Source: Mycobacterium helveticum
GTDB taxonomy: Bacteria > Actinomycetota > Actinomycetes > Mycobacteriales > Mycobacteriaceae
Reading direction: 5' to 3'
DNA length: 64,000 nucleotides
Assembly (NCBI RefSeq): GCF_007714205.1
Contig: NZ_VMQU01000011.1
Coordinates: 1-64,000, forward strand
The notes below the pieces were generated by a model that made no database searches, was not told the DNA's origin, and was given only the letters and a program-made list of their open reading frames with translations. The position numbers and the translations under genes were made by a program. Of the stretch, positions 47,952 through 57,200 are shown piece after piece. How positions within the stretch are numbered: the first letter of the stretch is position 1; the number at the start of each line of letters is the position of its first letter.

Positions 47952-48962
47952 CTAGCCGCCGAACTCGTGCGATCGGTAGTTGTGGGTTCCCTCCAGGTCG
48001 TCGAGGATCGCGGCCTGAGCCTTCTTGGGCAGCGTGGGCAGCAACTCGCGCACCCGGGCCTGGCGACGAGCCACCGCCTTGCGTTCCGGCATGCCGGGCG
48101 ACGCCACGATCTGCGGCGGCACGCCCTCGATCTCCTCCACGCCGCCGGCGTGCTGGCCGGCCTCGAAGGCGGCCTGCTCCTCGGCCATGGTGGCCTCGTC
48201 CTTCTCCTCGGACATGCCGATCGGCCCGATGCGACGGCCGTTGAGGAACTGCCGCACCACCGGCTCGTCGCTGGTCAGCAGCACCTCCCTGGGCCCGAAC
48301 ATGACCAGCTTGCGGCGGAACAACATGCCCATGTTGTCCGGGACGGTGCGGGCGATGTTGATGTTGTGCGTCACGATCAGCACCGTGGCGTCGATCTGGG
48401 CGTTGATGTCCAGGATCAGCTGGCTCAGGTATGCGGTGCGCACCGGATCCAGACCCGAGTCCGGCTCGTCGCACAGGATGATCTGCGGGTCGAGCACCAG
48501 CGCCCGGGCCAGGCTGGCGCGCTTGCGCATACCACCGGAGATCTCGCCGGGGAACTTCTTCTCGTCGCCGCCCAGGCCCACCAGCGAAAGCTTCTCCATG
48601 ACGATGTCACGAATCTCGCCTTCCTTCTTCTTGGTGTGCTCACGCAGGGGGAACGCCGCGTTGTCGAACAGGTTCATCGACCCGAACAGCGCGCCGTCCT
48701 GGAACATCACGCCGAACAGCGTGCGGATCTCGTACAGCTCGCGCGCCGAGCACTGCATGATGTCGGTGCCGTCGATGACGATCGAGCCGCGCTCCGGGCG
48801 CAACAGCCCGATCAGGGACTTCAGGAAGACGGATTTGCCGGTACCCGACGGTCCGAGCAGGACGCTGACCTCCCCCGGGGGGATTTCCAAGCTCACGTCT
48901 TCCCAGATCCTCGAGGCGCCGAAGGACTTGGTCAGTCCGTTGACCTCGATAGCGACGCCCAT
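47952..48962 (-). CDS. mceG: Mce transport ATPase MceG (Mkl)
   Basis: The shared ATP-binding subunit energising Mce lipid-import systems (cholesterol, fatty acids). The 336-residue product has Walker A GPSGTGKS (residues 37-44), the Q-loop (FGVMFQDGALF), the signature SGGMRKRASLARALVLD and Walker B IILCDEPDSGLDP, then a C-terminal extension of about 80 residues (EEKDEATMAEEQ, PERKAVARRQARVRELLPTL) typical of MceG and lacking in ordinary importers. The frame is open to 50366; ATG at 48962 has a GGAAGG/AGGAG-type site. A -10-like TACAGT is at 49021-49026, with no clear -35. Confidence 0.95.
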   Translation of the reverse strand: MGVAIEVNGLTKSFGASRIWEDVSLEIPPGEVSVLLGPSGTGKSVFLKSLIGLLRPERGSIVIDGTDIMQCSARELYEIRTLFGVMFQDGALFGSMNLFDNAAFPLREHTKKKEGEIRDIVMEKLSLVGLGGDEKKFPGEISGGMRKRASLARALVLDPQIILCDEPDSGLDPVRTAYLSQLILDINAQIDATVLIVTHNINIARTVPDNMGMLFRRKLVMFGPREVLLTSDEPVVRQFLNGRRIGPIGMSEEKDEATMAEEQAAFEAGQHAGGVEEIEGVPPQIVASPGMPERKAVARRQARVRELLPTLPKKAQAAILDDLEGTHNYRSHEFGG

Positions 48963-49123
48963 AGGAGATCCTTCCGTCCTCGCGTGTGCCCACCACCTGC
49001 CCGTTTCTGTGGCTTGAGTCACTGTAGCGCAACGCCCGAGGGGTGACATCACGGTTGCGCGGCCCCGCCAAACAAAAGTGGCCGACCCCCGACCCGCGCC
49101 GGCGGCCCCCCGGGAACATGAGG

Positions 49124-50605
49124 TCAGCGGGTCGGCGCCCAGTTGCCGTGGAACCCCATCGGTATCCGCTGCGGCAGGTGCACGGTGGCCACCGGCTCGC
49201 AGGTCCGCGCGTCCAGCAACAGCAGCTGGCCCTCGTCCCGGCCGCGGTGGTAGCCGTAACCCATCAGGATGCCGTCGTCCTCGGCGTCCGCCCCGGGGTC
49301 GGGCACGAAACACACCTCCCCGATCAGGAGGTCGGGGTCGAGCGCGGCCGTCGTCGTGGAGCCCGTCGCGTAGTCGTGCTTGTACAGCGCCGACGAGCGG
49401 TCGGCAAAGTACGCGCCGATGGTGTAGCCGTAGCGGTGCCGCGCCCCCAGCCGGGCCTCGTTGATGCGGGGGAACTCCTGCGGCCGGTCGTCGCGGCATT
49501 CGGTGCCGACCGCGCCGGTCGCCAGGTTGACGGTCCACCGCTCCAGCGTGGGCGGGGCCTCGCCCGGGCCGTGCCGGTCGCGGTCGAACATCCGTGGATA
49601 GCGCACCACGTCGAGGATCAGCATCTCCTGCCCGTTGCGCATCTCGGAGTAGGCATTGAGCGGGTGGTAGACGTAGCACGGTTCGATGTCGAACCACCGC
49701 ACGTCCTTGTCGCCCCCCTCGCGCGGCATGACCCCGATGCGGGCCGGATAGCGGGGGTTCCACGCGTAGGGCATCTGGTCGGAGTGCTTGGGACTGCGGT
49801 TGAACATCGCGTTGATGGGACCCGGCACGCGGACACGGCCGATCAGCGACTGCGCCACCAACCTCGCCGGCAGATCCAGCCAGCGCGGCATGTTGGCCGG
49901 GAGGACCTGCGCGGCCTCGAAGGTCACCGGCAGGTCGTAGATCACGACGTATTTGTCGGTCAGCGAGAAATCGTGCATCATCGGCGATCCCGAGACCGTG
50001 ATGTCGACCGTTCGGCGGGCCCGCCCGTCGGTGCCGATCACCGAGTACTGCACCGTTCGCCCGCGGGCGAAGGAGTACGACACCGCATGCAATTCGCCGG
50101 TGCGCGGATCGCGGTGCGGATGGGCGGTATAGCCGCCATACAGAGTCCCGTCGAAGTCGCAGGTCCCCACGGTGTCCAGCTCGTCGGTGAGCTCGTAGTT
50201 CGCGACGCCGCCCTCGACCAGTGCCAGAGTGCGTCCGGCGTGGCTCAGCACACTGGTGTTGGCCCCCAGCGAGAGGATGCCCGCCCGCGGGTCGAGCCGG
50301 GCCGGCGCCTGCTCGCCCAGCGTTGTGCACACCGACAGGCTGCGCACCCACCGGTTGCGGTACCACCGAGCCTTGCCGTCGCGCAGCGCGACGCCGTGCA
50401 CCATGCCGTCGCCGCTGAACCAGTGGTACGTCGCCGGATCGACCTCGGCGGCCGGGTTGGGGCCGTTGCGCAGGTAGCGCCCGTCGAGGTGGTCCGGGAT
50501 GTGCCCGGTGACCGGCAGGTCGTAGGCGGTGACCTCGGAGCTCACCGGCGCCAGGAAGCCTTCGATGTACGGGTTAGCGGTTTCGGCGGTTCGCGTGGAC
50601 GTCAC
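49124..50605 (-). CDS. Carotenoid oxygenase family (RPE65-like) dioxygenase
   Basis: Non-haem iron dioxygenase that cleaves carotenoids or stilbene-type double bonds. The 493-residue product spans the seven-bladed RPE65 domain, with the N-terminal LRNGPNPA and the iron-ligand histidines probably in TAHPHRDP, PMMHDFSLTDKY, VYHPLNAY and the C-terminal GFHGNW. No signal peptide is evident. The M. tuberculosis counterpart is Rv0654. It is divergent from a TetR regulator, with two palindromic operators in the gap, which suggests induction by a small hydrophobic ligand. Confidence 0.92.
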   Translation of the reverse strand: MTSTRTAETANPYIEGFLAPVSSEVTAYDLPVTGHIPDHLDGRYLRNGPNPAAEVDPATYHWFSGDGMVHGVALRDGKARWYRNRWVRSLSVCTTLGEQAPARLDPRAGILSLGANTSVLSHAGRTLALVEGGVANYELTDELDTVGTCDFDGTLYGGYTAHPHRDPRTGELHAVSYSFARGRTVQYSVIGTDGRARRTVDITVSGSPMMHDFSLTDKYVVIYDLPVTFEAAQVLPANMPRWLDLPARLVAQSLIGRVRVPGPINAMFNRSPKHSDQMPYAWNPRYPARIGVMPREGGDKDVRWFDIEPCYVYHPLNAYSEMRNGQEMLILDVVRYPRMFDRDRHGPGEAPPTLERWTVNLATGAVGTECRDDRPQEFPRINEARLGARHRYGYTIGAYFADRSSALYKHDYATGSTTTAALDPDLLIGEVCFVPDPGADAEDDGILMGYGYHRGRDEGQLLLLDARTCEPVATVHLPQRIPMGFHGNWAPTR

Positions 50606-50617
50606 GGCTGAGCTCCT

Positions 50618-50649
50618 ATAACATCGTTATGCCAGCGTTATGAGTAACG
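50618..50649. promoter_or_regulatory. Two palindromic operators between the dioxygenase and TetR genes
   Basis: ATAAC-ATC-GTTAT (50618-50630) and CGTTA-TGAG-TAACG (50636-50649) are perfect inverted repeats sharing the half-site GTTA(T/A). They lie 5 bases apart in the 62-base divergent region, a classic arrangement for a TetR-type repressor controlling itself and its neighbour. Confidence 0.75.
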
Positions 50650-50667
50650 TACGCCCCGAATGCGAGA

Positions 50668-51378
50668 ATGGCAACGATGGTTTCCAAAGCGCCCCCTGAC
50701 ACGAGTCCACCGCTGCAGCGCAGTGTTCGTCAGGACATGCTGCTGGCCGCGGTCGACCTGCTGCGCGAGCACGGACCGGATGCGTTGCAGACGCGAAAGA
50801 TCGCCGGCGCGGCCGGCACGTCGACGATGGCGGTGTACACCCACTTCGGCGGAATGCGGGGGCTCGTCGCCGAACTCGCCGACGAGGGTTTCCGGCAGCT
50901 GGACGCCGCACTCATGGCGCCGGAGACCGCTGACCCGGTCGCCGACTTGTTCGCCCTCGGCCTCGCATACCGGCGCTTTGCCATCGGGCGGCCACACCTG
51001 TATCGCCTGATGTTCGGCAGCACCAGCGCGCACGGCATCAACGCGCCGACGGGCAACGTCCTGACCCTGTCGGTTACCGAGATCGAGCAACACATCCCCA
51101 GCTTCGCCCATCTGGTGCGAGCGGTGCAGCGCTGCATGCGCGCGGGCCGGATCACCGCGAGCTCGGTGGCCGACGACGCGGCCGTGATTGCGACGGCCGC
51201 GCAGTTCTGGGCGTTGCTGCACGGGTTCGTGATGCTCGAACTGGGCGGCTTCTACGGTGACGACGGCTCAGCCGTCGCGCTGGTGCTCGACTCGATGAGA
51301 TCCAAACTGCTTGTCGCGCTGGGAGATACACCCGAGCGGGTGGCTTCCTCGCTGGAACTGGCGACGCGTGCCGGCTGA
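50668..51378 (+). CDS. TetR-family transcriptional regulator
   Basis: The 236-residue product has a TetR DNA-binding domain at about residues 20-62 (MLLAAVDLLREHGPDALQTRKIAGAAGTSTMAVYTHFGGM) and a C-terminal domain of the WHG type (GLAYRRFAIGRPHLYRLMF). ATG is at 50668, with a second ATG at 50677. It diverges from the carotenoid oxygenase and very likely represses it through the palindromes at 50618-50649. It converges on rplL with a shared terminator. M. tuberculosis counterpart: Rv0653c. Confidence 0.88.
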   Translation: MATMVSKAPPDTSPPLQRSVRQDMLLAAVDLLREHGPDALQTRKIAGAAGTSTMAVYTHFGGMRGLVAELADEGFRQLDAALMAPETADPVADLFALGLAYRRFAIGRPHLYRLMFGSTSAHGINAPTGNVLTLSVTEIEQHIPSFAHLVRAVQRCMRAGRITASSVADDAAVIATAAQFWALLHGFVMLELGGFYGDDGSAVALVLDSMRSKLLVALGDTPERVASSLELATRAG

Positions 51379-51387
51379 GAGCACGAA

Positions 51388-51414
51388 ACCCCCGGGACGC
51401 GCGGTCCCGGGGGT
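51388..51414. terminator. Bidirectional terminator between the TetR gene and rplL
   Basis: ACCCCCGGGAC (51388-51398) and GTCCCGGGGGT (51404-51414) are perfect 11-base arms around GCGCG. It lies between convergent genes: 9 bases after the TetR stop and 15 bases after the rplL stop. There is no long T-run in either direction. Confidence 0.85.
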
Positions 51415-51429
51415 CTGCGCGGGTGCGAA

Positions 51430-51822
51430 CTACTTGACGGTGACGGTGGCGCCGGCGGCCTCGAGCTTGGCCTTGGCCTCCTCGGCGGCCTCCTTGGCGA
51501 CCTTCTCCAGCAGCGGCTTGGGCGCACCGTCGACCAGGTCCTTGGCCTCCTTGAGGCCCAGGCCGGAGACGATCTCGCGGACCACCTTGATCACGCCGAT
51601 CTTCTTGTCGCCGGCACCCTCGAGGATGACGTCGAACTCGGACTGCTCCTCGGCGGCCTCGGCGGGCGCGCCACCGCCGGCCGGGCCGGCCGCGGCGACG
51701 GCGACCGGGGCGGCCGCGGTGACCTCAAAGGTCTCCTCGAACTTCTTGACGAAGTCCGACAGCTCCAACAGGGTCATTTCCTTGAACGCGTCGAGCAGTT
51801 CGTCGCTGGACATCTTTGCCAT
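51430..51822 (-). CDS. rplL: 50S ribosomal protein L7/L12
   Basis: L7/L12 forms the stalk that recruits translation GTPases. The 130-residue product has the N-terminal dimerisation helices ([26 protein letters not shown]), an Ala/Gly hinge, and the C-terminal domain with [32 protein letters not shown] at 51822 lies 32 bases after the rplJ stop. Full length. Confidence 0.98.
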   Translation of the reverse strand: MAKMSSDELLDAFKEMTLLELSDFVKKFEETFEVTAAAPVAVAAAGPAGGGAPAEAAEEQSEFDVILEGAGDKKIGVIKVVREIVSGLGLKEAKDLVDGAPKPLLEKVAKEAAEEAKAKLEAAGATVTVK

Positions 51823-51854
51823 GGTGTGGGTCCTTCCTGGTTTCGGTTTGGGGT

Positions 51855-52466
51855 TTATTCGGCTTCGGCCGGGGTCTCAGCAGATTCCGTCGGGGCTTCC
51901 GAAGATGGTGGTGCCGCCGGAGCCGGCTCAGAAGCCGGCGCCGCGGCCGACTCGGCGGCCTTCTTCTCCTGCAGCGCCGCCGCGAGCCGGGCGATCTGCG
52001 AGGCCGGGGCGTTGAACAGTCCGGCCGCCTTGGCGAGGTTGCCCTTCATCGCGCCGGCCAGCTTGGCCAGCAACACCTCGCGGGACTCGAGGTCGGCGAT
52101 GCGCTCGACCTCGGCGACCGTCAGGGCGCGGCCGTCCATGTAGCCGCCCTTGATGACCAGCGCCTTGTGCTCCTTGGCGAAGGTCTTGATGGCCTTGGCG
52201 GCGTCGACGGGTTCGCCGGTGACGAACGCGATGGCTGTCGGGCCCACGAACAGCTCGTCGAGCCCCTCGATCCCGGCCTCCGACGCGGCCCGCTTGATCA
52301 GCGTGTTCTTGGCGACCGAGTAGGTGGTCGACGCCCCCAGCGACCGGCGCAACTCGGCCAGGTTGGTCACCGTCAAGCCGCGATATTCGGTGATCAGGGT
52401 GGCAGTCGAGCCCTTGAACTGCTCGGCGATGTCTGCAACGGCGGTGGCCTTGTCAGCCCTGGCCAT
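51855..52466 (-). CDS. rplJ: 50S ribosomal protein L10
   Basis: L10 anchors the L7/L12 stalk and in many bacteria binds its own leader to repress the operon. The 203-residue product starts [20 protein letters not shown] and has [29 protein letters not shown] followed by a C-terminal Ala/Pro/Glu-rich tail of about 30 residues. ATG at 52466 has an AGGAGG site just upstream. The upstream leader (52520-52665) has the L10-leader layout. Confidence 0.98.
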   Translation of the reverse strand: MARADKATAVADIAEQFKGSTATLITEYRGLTVTNLAELRRSLGASTTYSVAKNTLIKRAASEAGIEGLDELFVGPTAIAFVTGEPVDAAKAIKTFAKEHKALVIKGGYMDGRALTVAEVERIADLESREVLLAKLAGAMKGNLAKAAGLFNAPASQIARLAAALQEKKAAESAAAPASEPAPAAPPSSEAPTESAETPAEAE

Positions 52467-52517
52467 GCCTACCTCCTGGTGTGGTCGTGTCCATGTGACC
52501 TACCGGAAGAACGACGA

Positions 52518-52662
52518 ACGCCCCGGCGCAGAGCGGCCGGGGCGTCAAGTGTGCACCGGCCTGAGCGCCGGCGATGATGCCTCGTCCTCCTGCGCGGGCC
52601 GCCGGGATGCTCCCGGACCTTCGACCGATTTCTCGGTGACCGACGGTCTTCGGTGGATCGAC
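52518..52662 (-). ncRNA. L10-type ribosomal leader of rplJ-rplL
   Basis: On the minus strand the leader carries CGAAGACCGTCGGTCACCGA, the stretch GCGCAGGAGGACGAGG, and near the gene a perfect stem ACGCCCCGGC...GCCGGGGCGT (52521-52549) that can act as attenuator. These elements resemble the actinobacterial L10 leader, which L10(L12)4 binds to shut down its own synthesis. Identity was judged by eye only. Confidence 0.65.
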
Positions 52663-52667
52663 GATCA

Positions 52668-52697
52668 GGATAGCCCGACCACCCGCCGTCGGCCAAA
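52668..52697 (-). promoter_or_regulatory. Promoter of rplJ-rplL
   Basis: TTGGCC (52692-52697) and TATCCT (52668-52673) are separated by 18 bases on the minus strand, a good SigA-type promoter. The transcript would start about 52661, right at the beginning of the L10 leader. Confidence 0.7.
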
Positions 52698-52747
52698 ACG
52701 TCGCGTCTCCCCGGGTCGACTCGCACCCGCGTGGGTCGAGTGAGCGT

Positions 52748-53671
52748 TCAGGGCGTCCAGGGTGAAGCCAGGGCGACCAGCCTGGCCGCGCCGACCAGGC
52801 CGGCCTCCCCGCCCAGCTCCGCGGGCACCACCCGCAGGCCGGCCAGGAACTCCAGCCCGGCGTAATCGGCCAGCGCCGCGCGCAACGGGTCGAACAGCAG
52901 AGGACCCGACCTCGCGACCCCTCCCCCGACGACGACCAGGTCCAGGTCGCACACCGCGGCCACCGAGGCGATCATCGCCGCCAGCGCGGTGGTGCCCCGG
53001 CGAAAGGCCTGCTGCGCCACCGGGTCCCCGGCCACCGCCGCGGCGGCGAGGCCCCGGGCGCCCGCGCCGGGCGGCGCGGACCAACCGTGTGCCCGCGCCC
53101 AGCGCACCATCGAGGGTCCCGACGCCACGGTCTCGACGCAGCCGTGGCCGCCGCACGCGCAGGGCCGCCCGTCCTGTTCGACCACCACGTGGCCGACGTG
53201 CCCGGCATTGCCGGTACGCCCGGCGTAGGGCATACCGTCGAGCACCAGCCCGCCGCCCACGCCGGTGGAGACCACCATGCCCAGCATGAAACGCGCCCCA
53301 CGCCCCGCGCCCCGGAAGTGCTCGCCCAGGGCCATGCAGAGGCCGTCGCCGCCCAGCCGCACCGGCGCACCGGGTATCAGGGCCGCGACCCTGTCGCGCA
53401 GCGGGAAGCGCTGCCAGCACGTGATGTTGATGGGGCTGACGGTTCCGCGGCGCAGGTCGACGGGGCCGGCCGACGCGACGCCGACGGCGCCGACGGGAGC
53501 ATCCGCCACGCGCCGCGCGTCGGCGATCGCCGCGGCGACGGCGTCCCACACCCCTTCGGCGACGCCGTCGGTGGGGGTGGGGCGCACGGCGGAGTACACC
53601 AGCGCGCCCGCGGCGTCGGCCAGCCCGGCGGCGATCTTGGTGCCCCCGATGTCCAGGCAGAGGGTGTACAT
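52748..53671 (-). CDS. ROK-family sugar kinase (glucokinase-like)
   Basis: ATP-dependent kinase of the ROK family, probably phosphorylating glucose, mannose or a related sugar. The 307-residue product starts MYTLCLDIGGTKIAAGLAD (phosphate-1 motif), has MVVSTGVGGGLVLDG, the zinc-binding consensus CACGGHGCVE at the ROK signature, and a late VVVGGGVARSG motif. ATG at 53671 is chosen; the frame stays open to 53827. The SurA-like gene ends 5 bases upstream, so the two are probably cotranscribed with the mannosidase. M. tuberculosis counterpart: Rv0650. Confidence 0.92.
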   Translation of the reverse strand: MYTLCLDIGGTKIAAGLADAAGALVYSAVRPTPTDGVAEGVWDAVAAAIADARRVADAPVGAVGVASAGPVDLRRGTVSPINITCWQRFPLRDRVAALIPGAPVRLGGDGLCMALGEHFRGAGRGARFMLGMVVSTGVGGGLVLDGMPYAGRTGNAGHVGHVVVEQDGRPCACGGHGCVETVASGPSMVRWARAHGWSAPPGAGARGLAAAAVAGDPVAQQAFRRGTTALAAMIASVAAVCDLDLVVVGGGVARSGPLLFDPLRAALADYAGLEFLAGLRVVPAELGGEAGLVGAARLVALASPWTP

Positions 53672-53676
53672 GGCGC

Positions 53677-54294
53677 TCAGTGCCGGTGGGTGTTGTCGGG
53701 TTGGCTCGGGTCCCCGGGATGCTCGTACCCGGGGGCCAGCCGGACCAGCGCCGCCCGGCGCCCCTCCAGCCAGATCCGGAAGGCGCGGCGCCGCGCGGCG
53801 CCCAGCAGATGCTCGGCGACCGCGCACCGCACCTCCGCCAGCGGCGGGGCGGACCGCGGCGGGGCCCGCCAGCCGTGCCGGGCCGGGGTCGGCGCGGCGA
53901 ACCGGAGCGGGTTGCGCAGGTGGTAGGCGGCGACGTCGTCGTCGGTCACCGCGACCCCGGCGGTGACCGCGGCGAACAGCGCCCGGGCGCGCGGATCGGC
54001 CAGCGCCGCGGCGGCGATGCTGCCGATCTCCAGCCGGGCCGTGACGTCGGGCAGCAGCTCGGCCTCGGTCGGGGCGCCACCCGCGGTGAGCCCCCGCGCG
54101 GCCGCCTCGGCGGCGACCACCCGCTCGGTGACGATCAGCTGGGTCAGCCAGCGCCGCAGCTGCCGCCCCTCGCCGGTGCCGGCGGCGGGCAGCGCCGCCG
54201 CCAGCGGACCGCCACGCAACCGCGCCTCGGCCGCGTCGACGTCGGCGAGCGCGACGGGCGCGCCGCCGACGGTGGCGACCGGCTGGATGCTCAC
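53677..54294 (-). CDS. Unknown protein, SurA/parvulin-like, annotated FabD2 in M. tuberculosis
   Basis: The 205-residue product has no malonyl-transacylase motif (no GxSxG). Its order of segments is ATVGGAPVALADVDAAEARLR, then QLRRWLTQLIVTERVVAAEAAARGL, then VTDDDVAAYHLRNPLRFAAP, which follows the layout of the chaperone N-terminus of SurA/PpiC-type proteins; no complete PPIase domain is seen. There is no signal peptide. The GTG start (54294) overlaps the mannosidase stop (GTGA), so it is coupled to that gene. The Rv0649 annotation 'FabD2' looks doubtful. Function unknown. Confidence 0.65.
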   Translation of the reverse strand: MSIQPVATVGGAPVALADVDAAEARLRGGPLAAALPAAGTGEGRQLRRWLTQLIVTERVVAAEAAARGLTAGGAPTEAELLPDVTARLEIGSIAAAALADPRARALFAAVTAGVAVTDDDVAAYHLRNPLRFAAPTPARHGWRAPPRSAPPLAEVRCAVAEHLLGAARRRAFRIWLEGRRAALVRLAPGYEHPGDPSQPDNTHRH

Positions 54295-57200
54295 GTCACG
54301 GTCACCCGCACCGCCGGAGAGTAGACCAGCCGCCCGGCACAGCCCACCCGGACCAGGGCCCACCAGCGGCCCGGCTCCAGCCACGCCGGCGGGGCCACCT
54401 CGAAGCCCAGCTCGACCGCGCCGCCGGCGGGCAGCACCGCACCGCGCGCGGCCGGGCCCATCCACTCCCAGGTGCCCCACGGGCTGATCAGATGCACCTC
54501 CAGTGCCACGTCGGCCCGGGCGTGTGTGCCGACCCGGACGGTCAGCCGGGCCGCGTCGCCGGCGCGCAGCGTGACGTCGGCGGGCCCGTCAACGAGGTAG
54601 GCCAGTCCGCCGGGATCGGTGTCGCCGCCCACCGCCACCACGCACACATCCTCGACCACCTGGCGCCACGCGGGGGGGATTTCGCGGCCGCCCAGGCGGA
54701 GCTGCGCGCGGACGGGATACAACCCGGGTCGTGCCCGCGCCGGGATCGCCACCGTCACGTCGGCCTCCCGGTGCCCGCCGGGGTCCAGCACCACGGGCAG
54801 CGAGCCCGGCGTGGCCGACCAGCCGTCCGGGCACACCAGCGTCACCGCGCCGTCCAGCGCCGCGTCGCCGCAGTCACTGGCCGCGGTCAGCCGCAGCACC
54901 ACCTCGGTGCCGGGGTCGGCGGACACGCGCGCGGGGTGCAGGTGGGCGACCGCGGGCAACCCGCCGAGCGGCGCGGGCCCCCGGTTGTGCAGCCAGTAGC
55001 GCGCGTAGAGCGGCTGGGCGGCCTCGGCGCGCGGCGCCAGCTCGACCGGTTCCGTCGTCAACCTGGGTGTTTCGAGTCGCGCCAGCACGGTGGCCACCTG
55101 ATAGCCGGGCAGCTGCACCGCGTCGACGGGTTCGCCCGCCTCTTCCAGCAGGTCGGCATCGCGCAGGCCGGTGATCGCGGCGATCGACGATCCCAGCACC
55201 ACGCGGGTGGGGGCCCCCGTCGTCTGCACCAACCGCAGCGCCACCGCGCCGGGATCGACCGGCCGGGCGCGGCCCGCCGCCAGCGGGTTGCCCGCCGCCT
55301 TGAGGGCCGCCACCGTGACCGCGTCGGCGGGCTCGGCGTGCAGCAGCGACCCGGCCGGCGGCAGCAACCGGCGTCGGGCCGGGGCGACGACGGCGTGCAA
55401 CGGGTGGGAGAACTCCGCGCTGCGCGCCGGGATCCCGGCGCGCCGCCAGTCGCCGTCGCCGCAGGCCAGCGCGTAGTCGAAGGCGTGCGTCCAGTGCTGG
55501 AGCTGGAAGTTCGAGCCGTCGGGCGCGGTGCGGCGCGGCTCGTCGATCCAGACGCCCGACGGCCAGCCGGTGCAGGACCGCAGCAGCGCGGTGTGCAGCG
55601 TGCCCCCGGCGTCGACGGCGAAGCTGGGCACGCCGCGGTTGAGCAGCGCGACGGTGCGGTCTTCGCAGGGACCCATCCCCGACGGCGCCCGCTGCGTGAC
55701 GCATACCTCGGCGTCGGCGAGGTCCTCGGCCACCGCCGCGATCTCGGCGCGCAGGCCTTGCTCGCCGCGGCCGGCGATCACCAGCACCGGCAGCGCCCGC
55801 GGCGGGCGCAGGTCGGCGCCGGGCACCCAGACCGCCGCCAGCGGGGCCGCCGCCGGCACCCACACCCTGGCCCTGCCGGTCGCGGCCAGCTGCCGGTCGA
55901 GTTCGCGCGAGTATGCCGGATCAGCCTGCGCGAGAACGGCTTCGGTGAAGGCGTTACGGGTCGGCCCGCCCAGCGCGATCCGCACGTCGGGCAGGTTGGA
56001 GTCGACGTCGAGGTGGCCGTAGCGCGGCTTGCCGGCGTCGCCGCAAGTGGCCGTGACACCGGCGCGGACCAGCGCCACCATCAGCTCGCGGGCCAGCGGT
56101 CCGGAGGTCGTCTCGTCCGGTGACACCACCTCGGCCACCGACACCGCCCGCACGTCGCCCCCGACGCGCACCCGGGCCGCCGACGACAGCGCGAACCAGC
56201 CGTAGGCCGGGTTGTCCAGGGTCCACGGGTGCTGCGCGGTGTCCACCGAGCGCTCCCCGTCGTGCAACAGGGCGAAACCCCGCCCGATCACGGCGTCGCC
56301 CACCTCGCTGACCGGCATGGCACCGGGCACCGGGCACGGCCAGCGCAGGCGCACGAGGCGGTCGGCGCCGGTGAACTCGTCGACGGTGGTGCGGCAGTCC
56401 ACCCGCGCCACGCCGCGCCACAGGGTCACGGTCTGGGTGTAGCGCAGCAGCGTGCCGATGCGGCCGTGGACGACCAGCCGCTGACCGAGCGGGCCGCGGT
56501 AAGCCTGCACCCGCGCGGGGGAAGCGGCCGAGCACACCACCGGTCCCCTGGGCAGCAGGTGCCAGGGGCCCTCGCCCTGCGTCGGGTGGGACGGGTACTC
56601 CTCGTAGACGGCCAGCTCGTTGCCCACCCGGCCGTCGGCGATCAGCTGCCTCGCCCCGTGCCACAGCGCCGCCACGCCCCCGCCGCGCGCCGGATCGGCC
56701 CGCAACCGGTAGTGCTCGTTGGCGATCTCGCAGCCGGGCACCGGCTCCCAGCCGGTGGGTTCCCCGCCGGGGATCAGGCGGTAGGCGCGCCAGCCCAGCG
56801 ACGGCACGTCGCGGGCCAGCCAGGTGACCGACCGGCCGTCGTGCTCGACGTGGGCGGGCACCTCGGCACCGTCGGCGTCGACCACCCGCACCCCCGGCCC
56901 GGGGGCGGGGTCGAGCCGGGCGGTGACGATGTCGGTGCGCCGCCTGGCCAGCGGGTTCCACACGGTGACGTCCCCGGCCACCGCCTCGGAGAGCAGCATC
57001 AGCGAGTTGTCGCGGGCCGCGCAGCCCAGCTCCCACGCGTCGCGCCAGCCGGTCAGCAGGTCCAGGTAGACCTGGTCGGACTCCGAGCCGGTGATCGCGT
57101 CGTGGTGGGCCCCGTAGGCCAGCTGCACCCACGCCTTGGACAGCGCGGCCTGCGGATACTCCGCGCCGGTCGTCAGCGCGGCGAACACGGCGAAGCGCTC

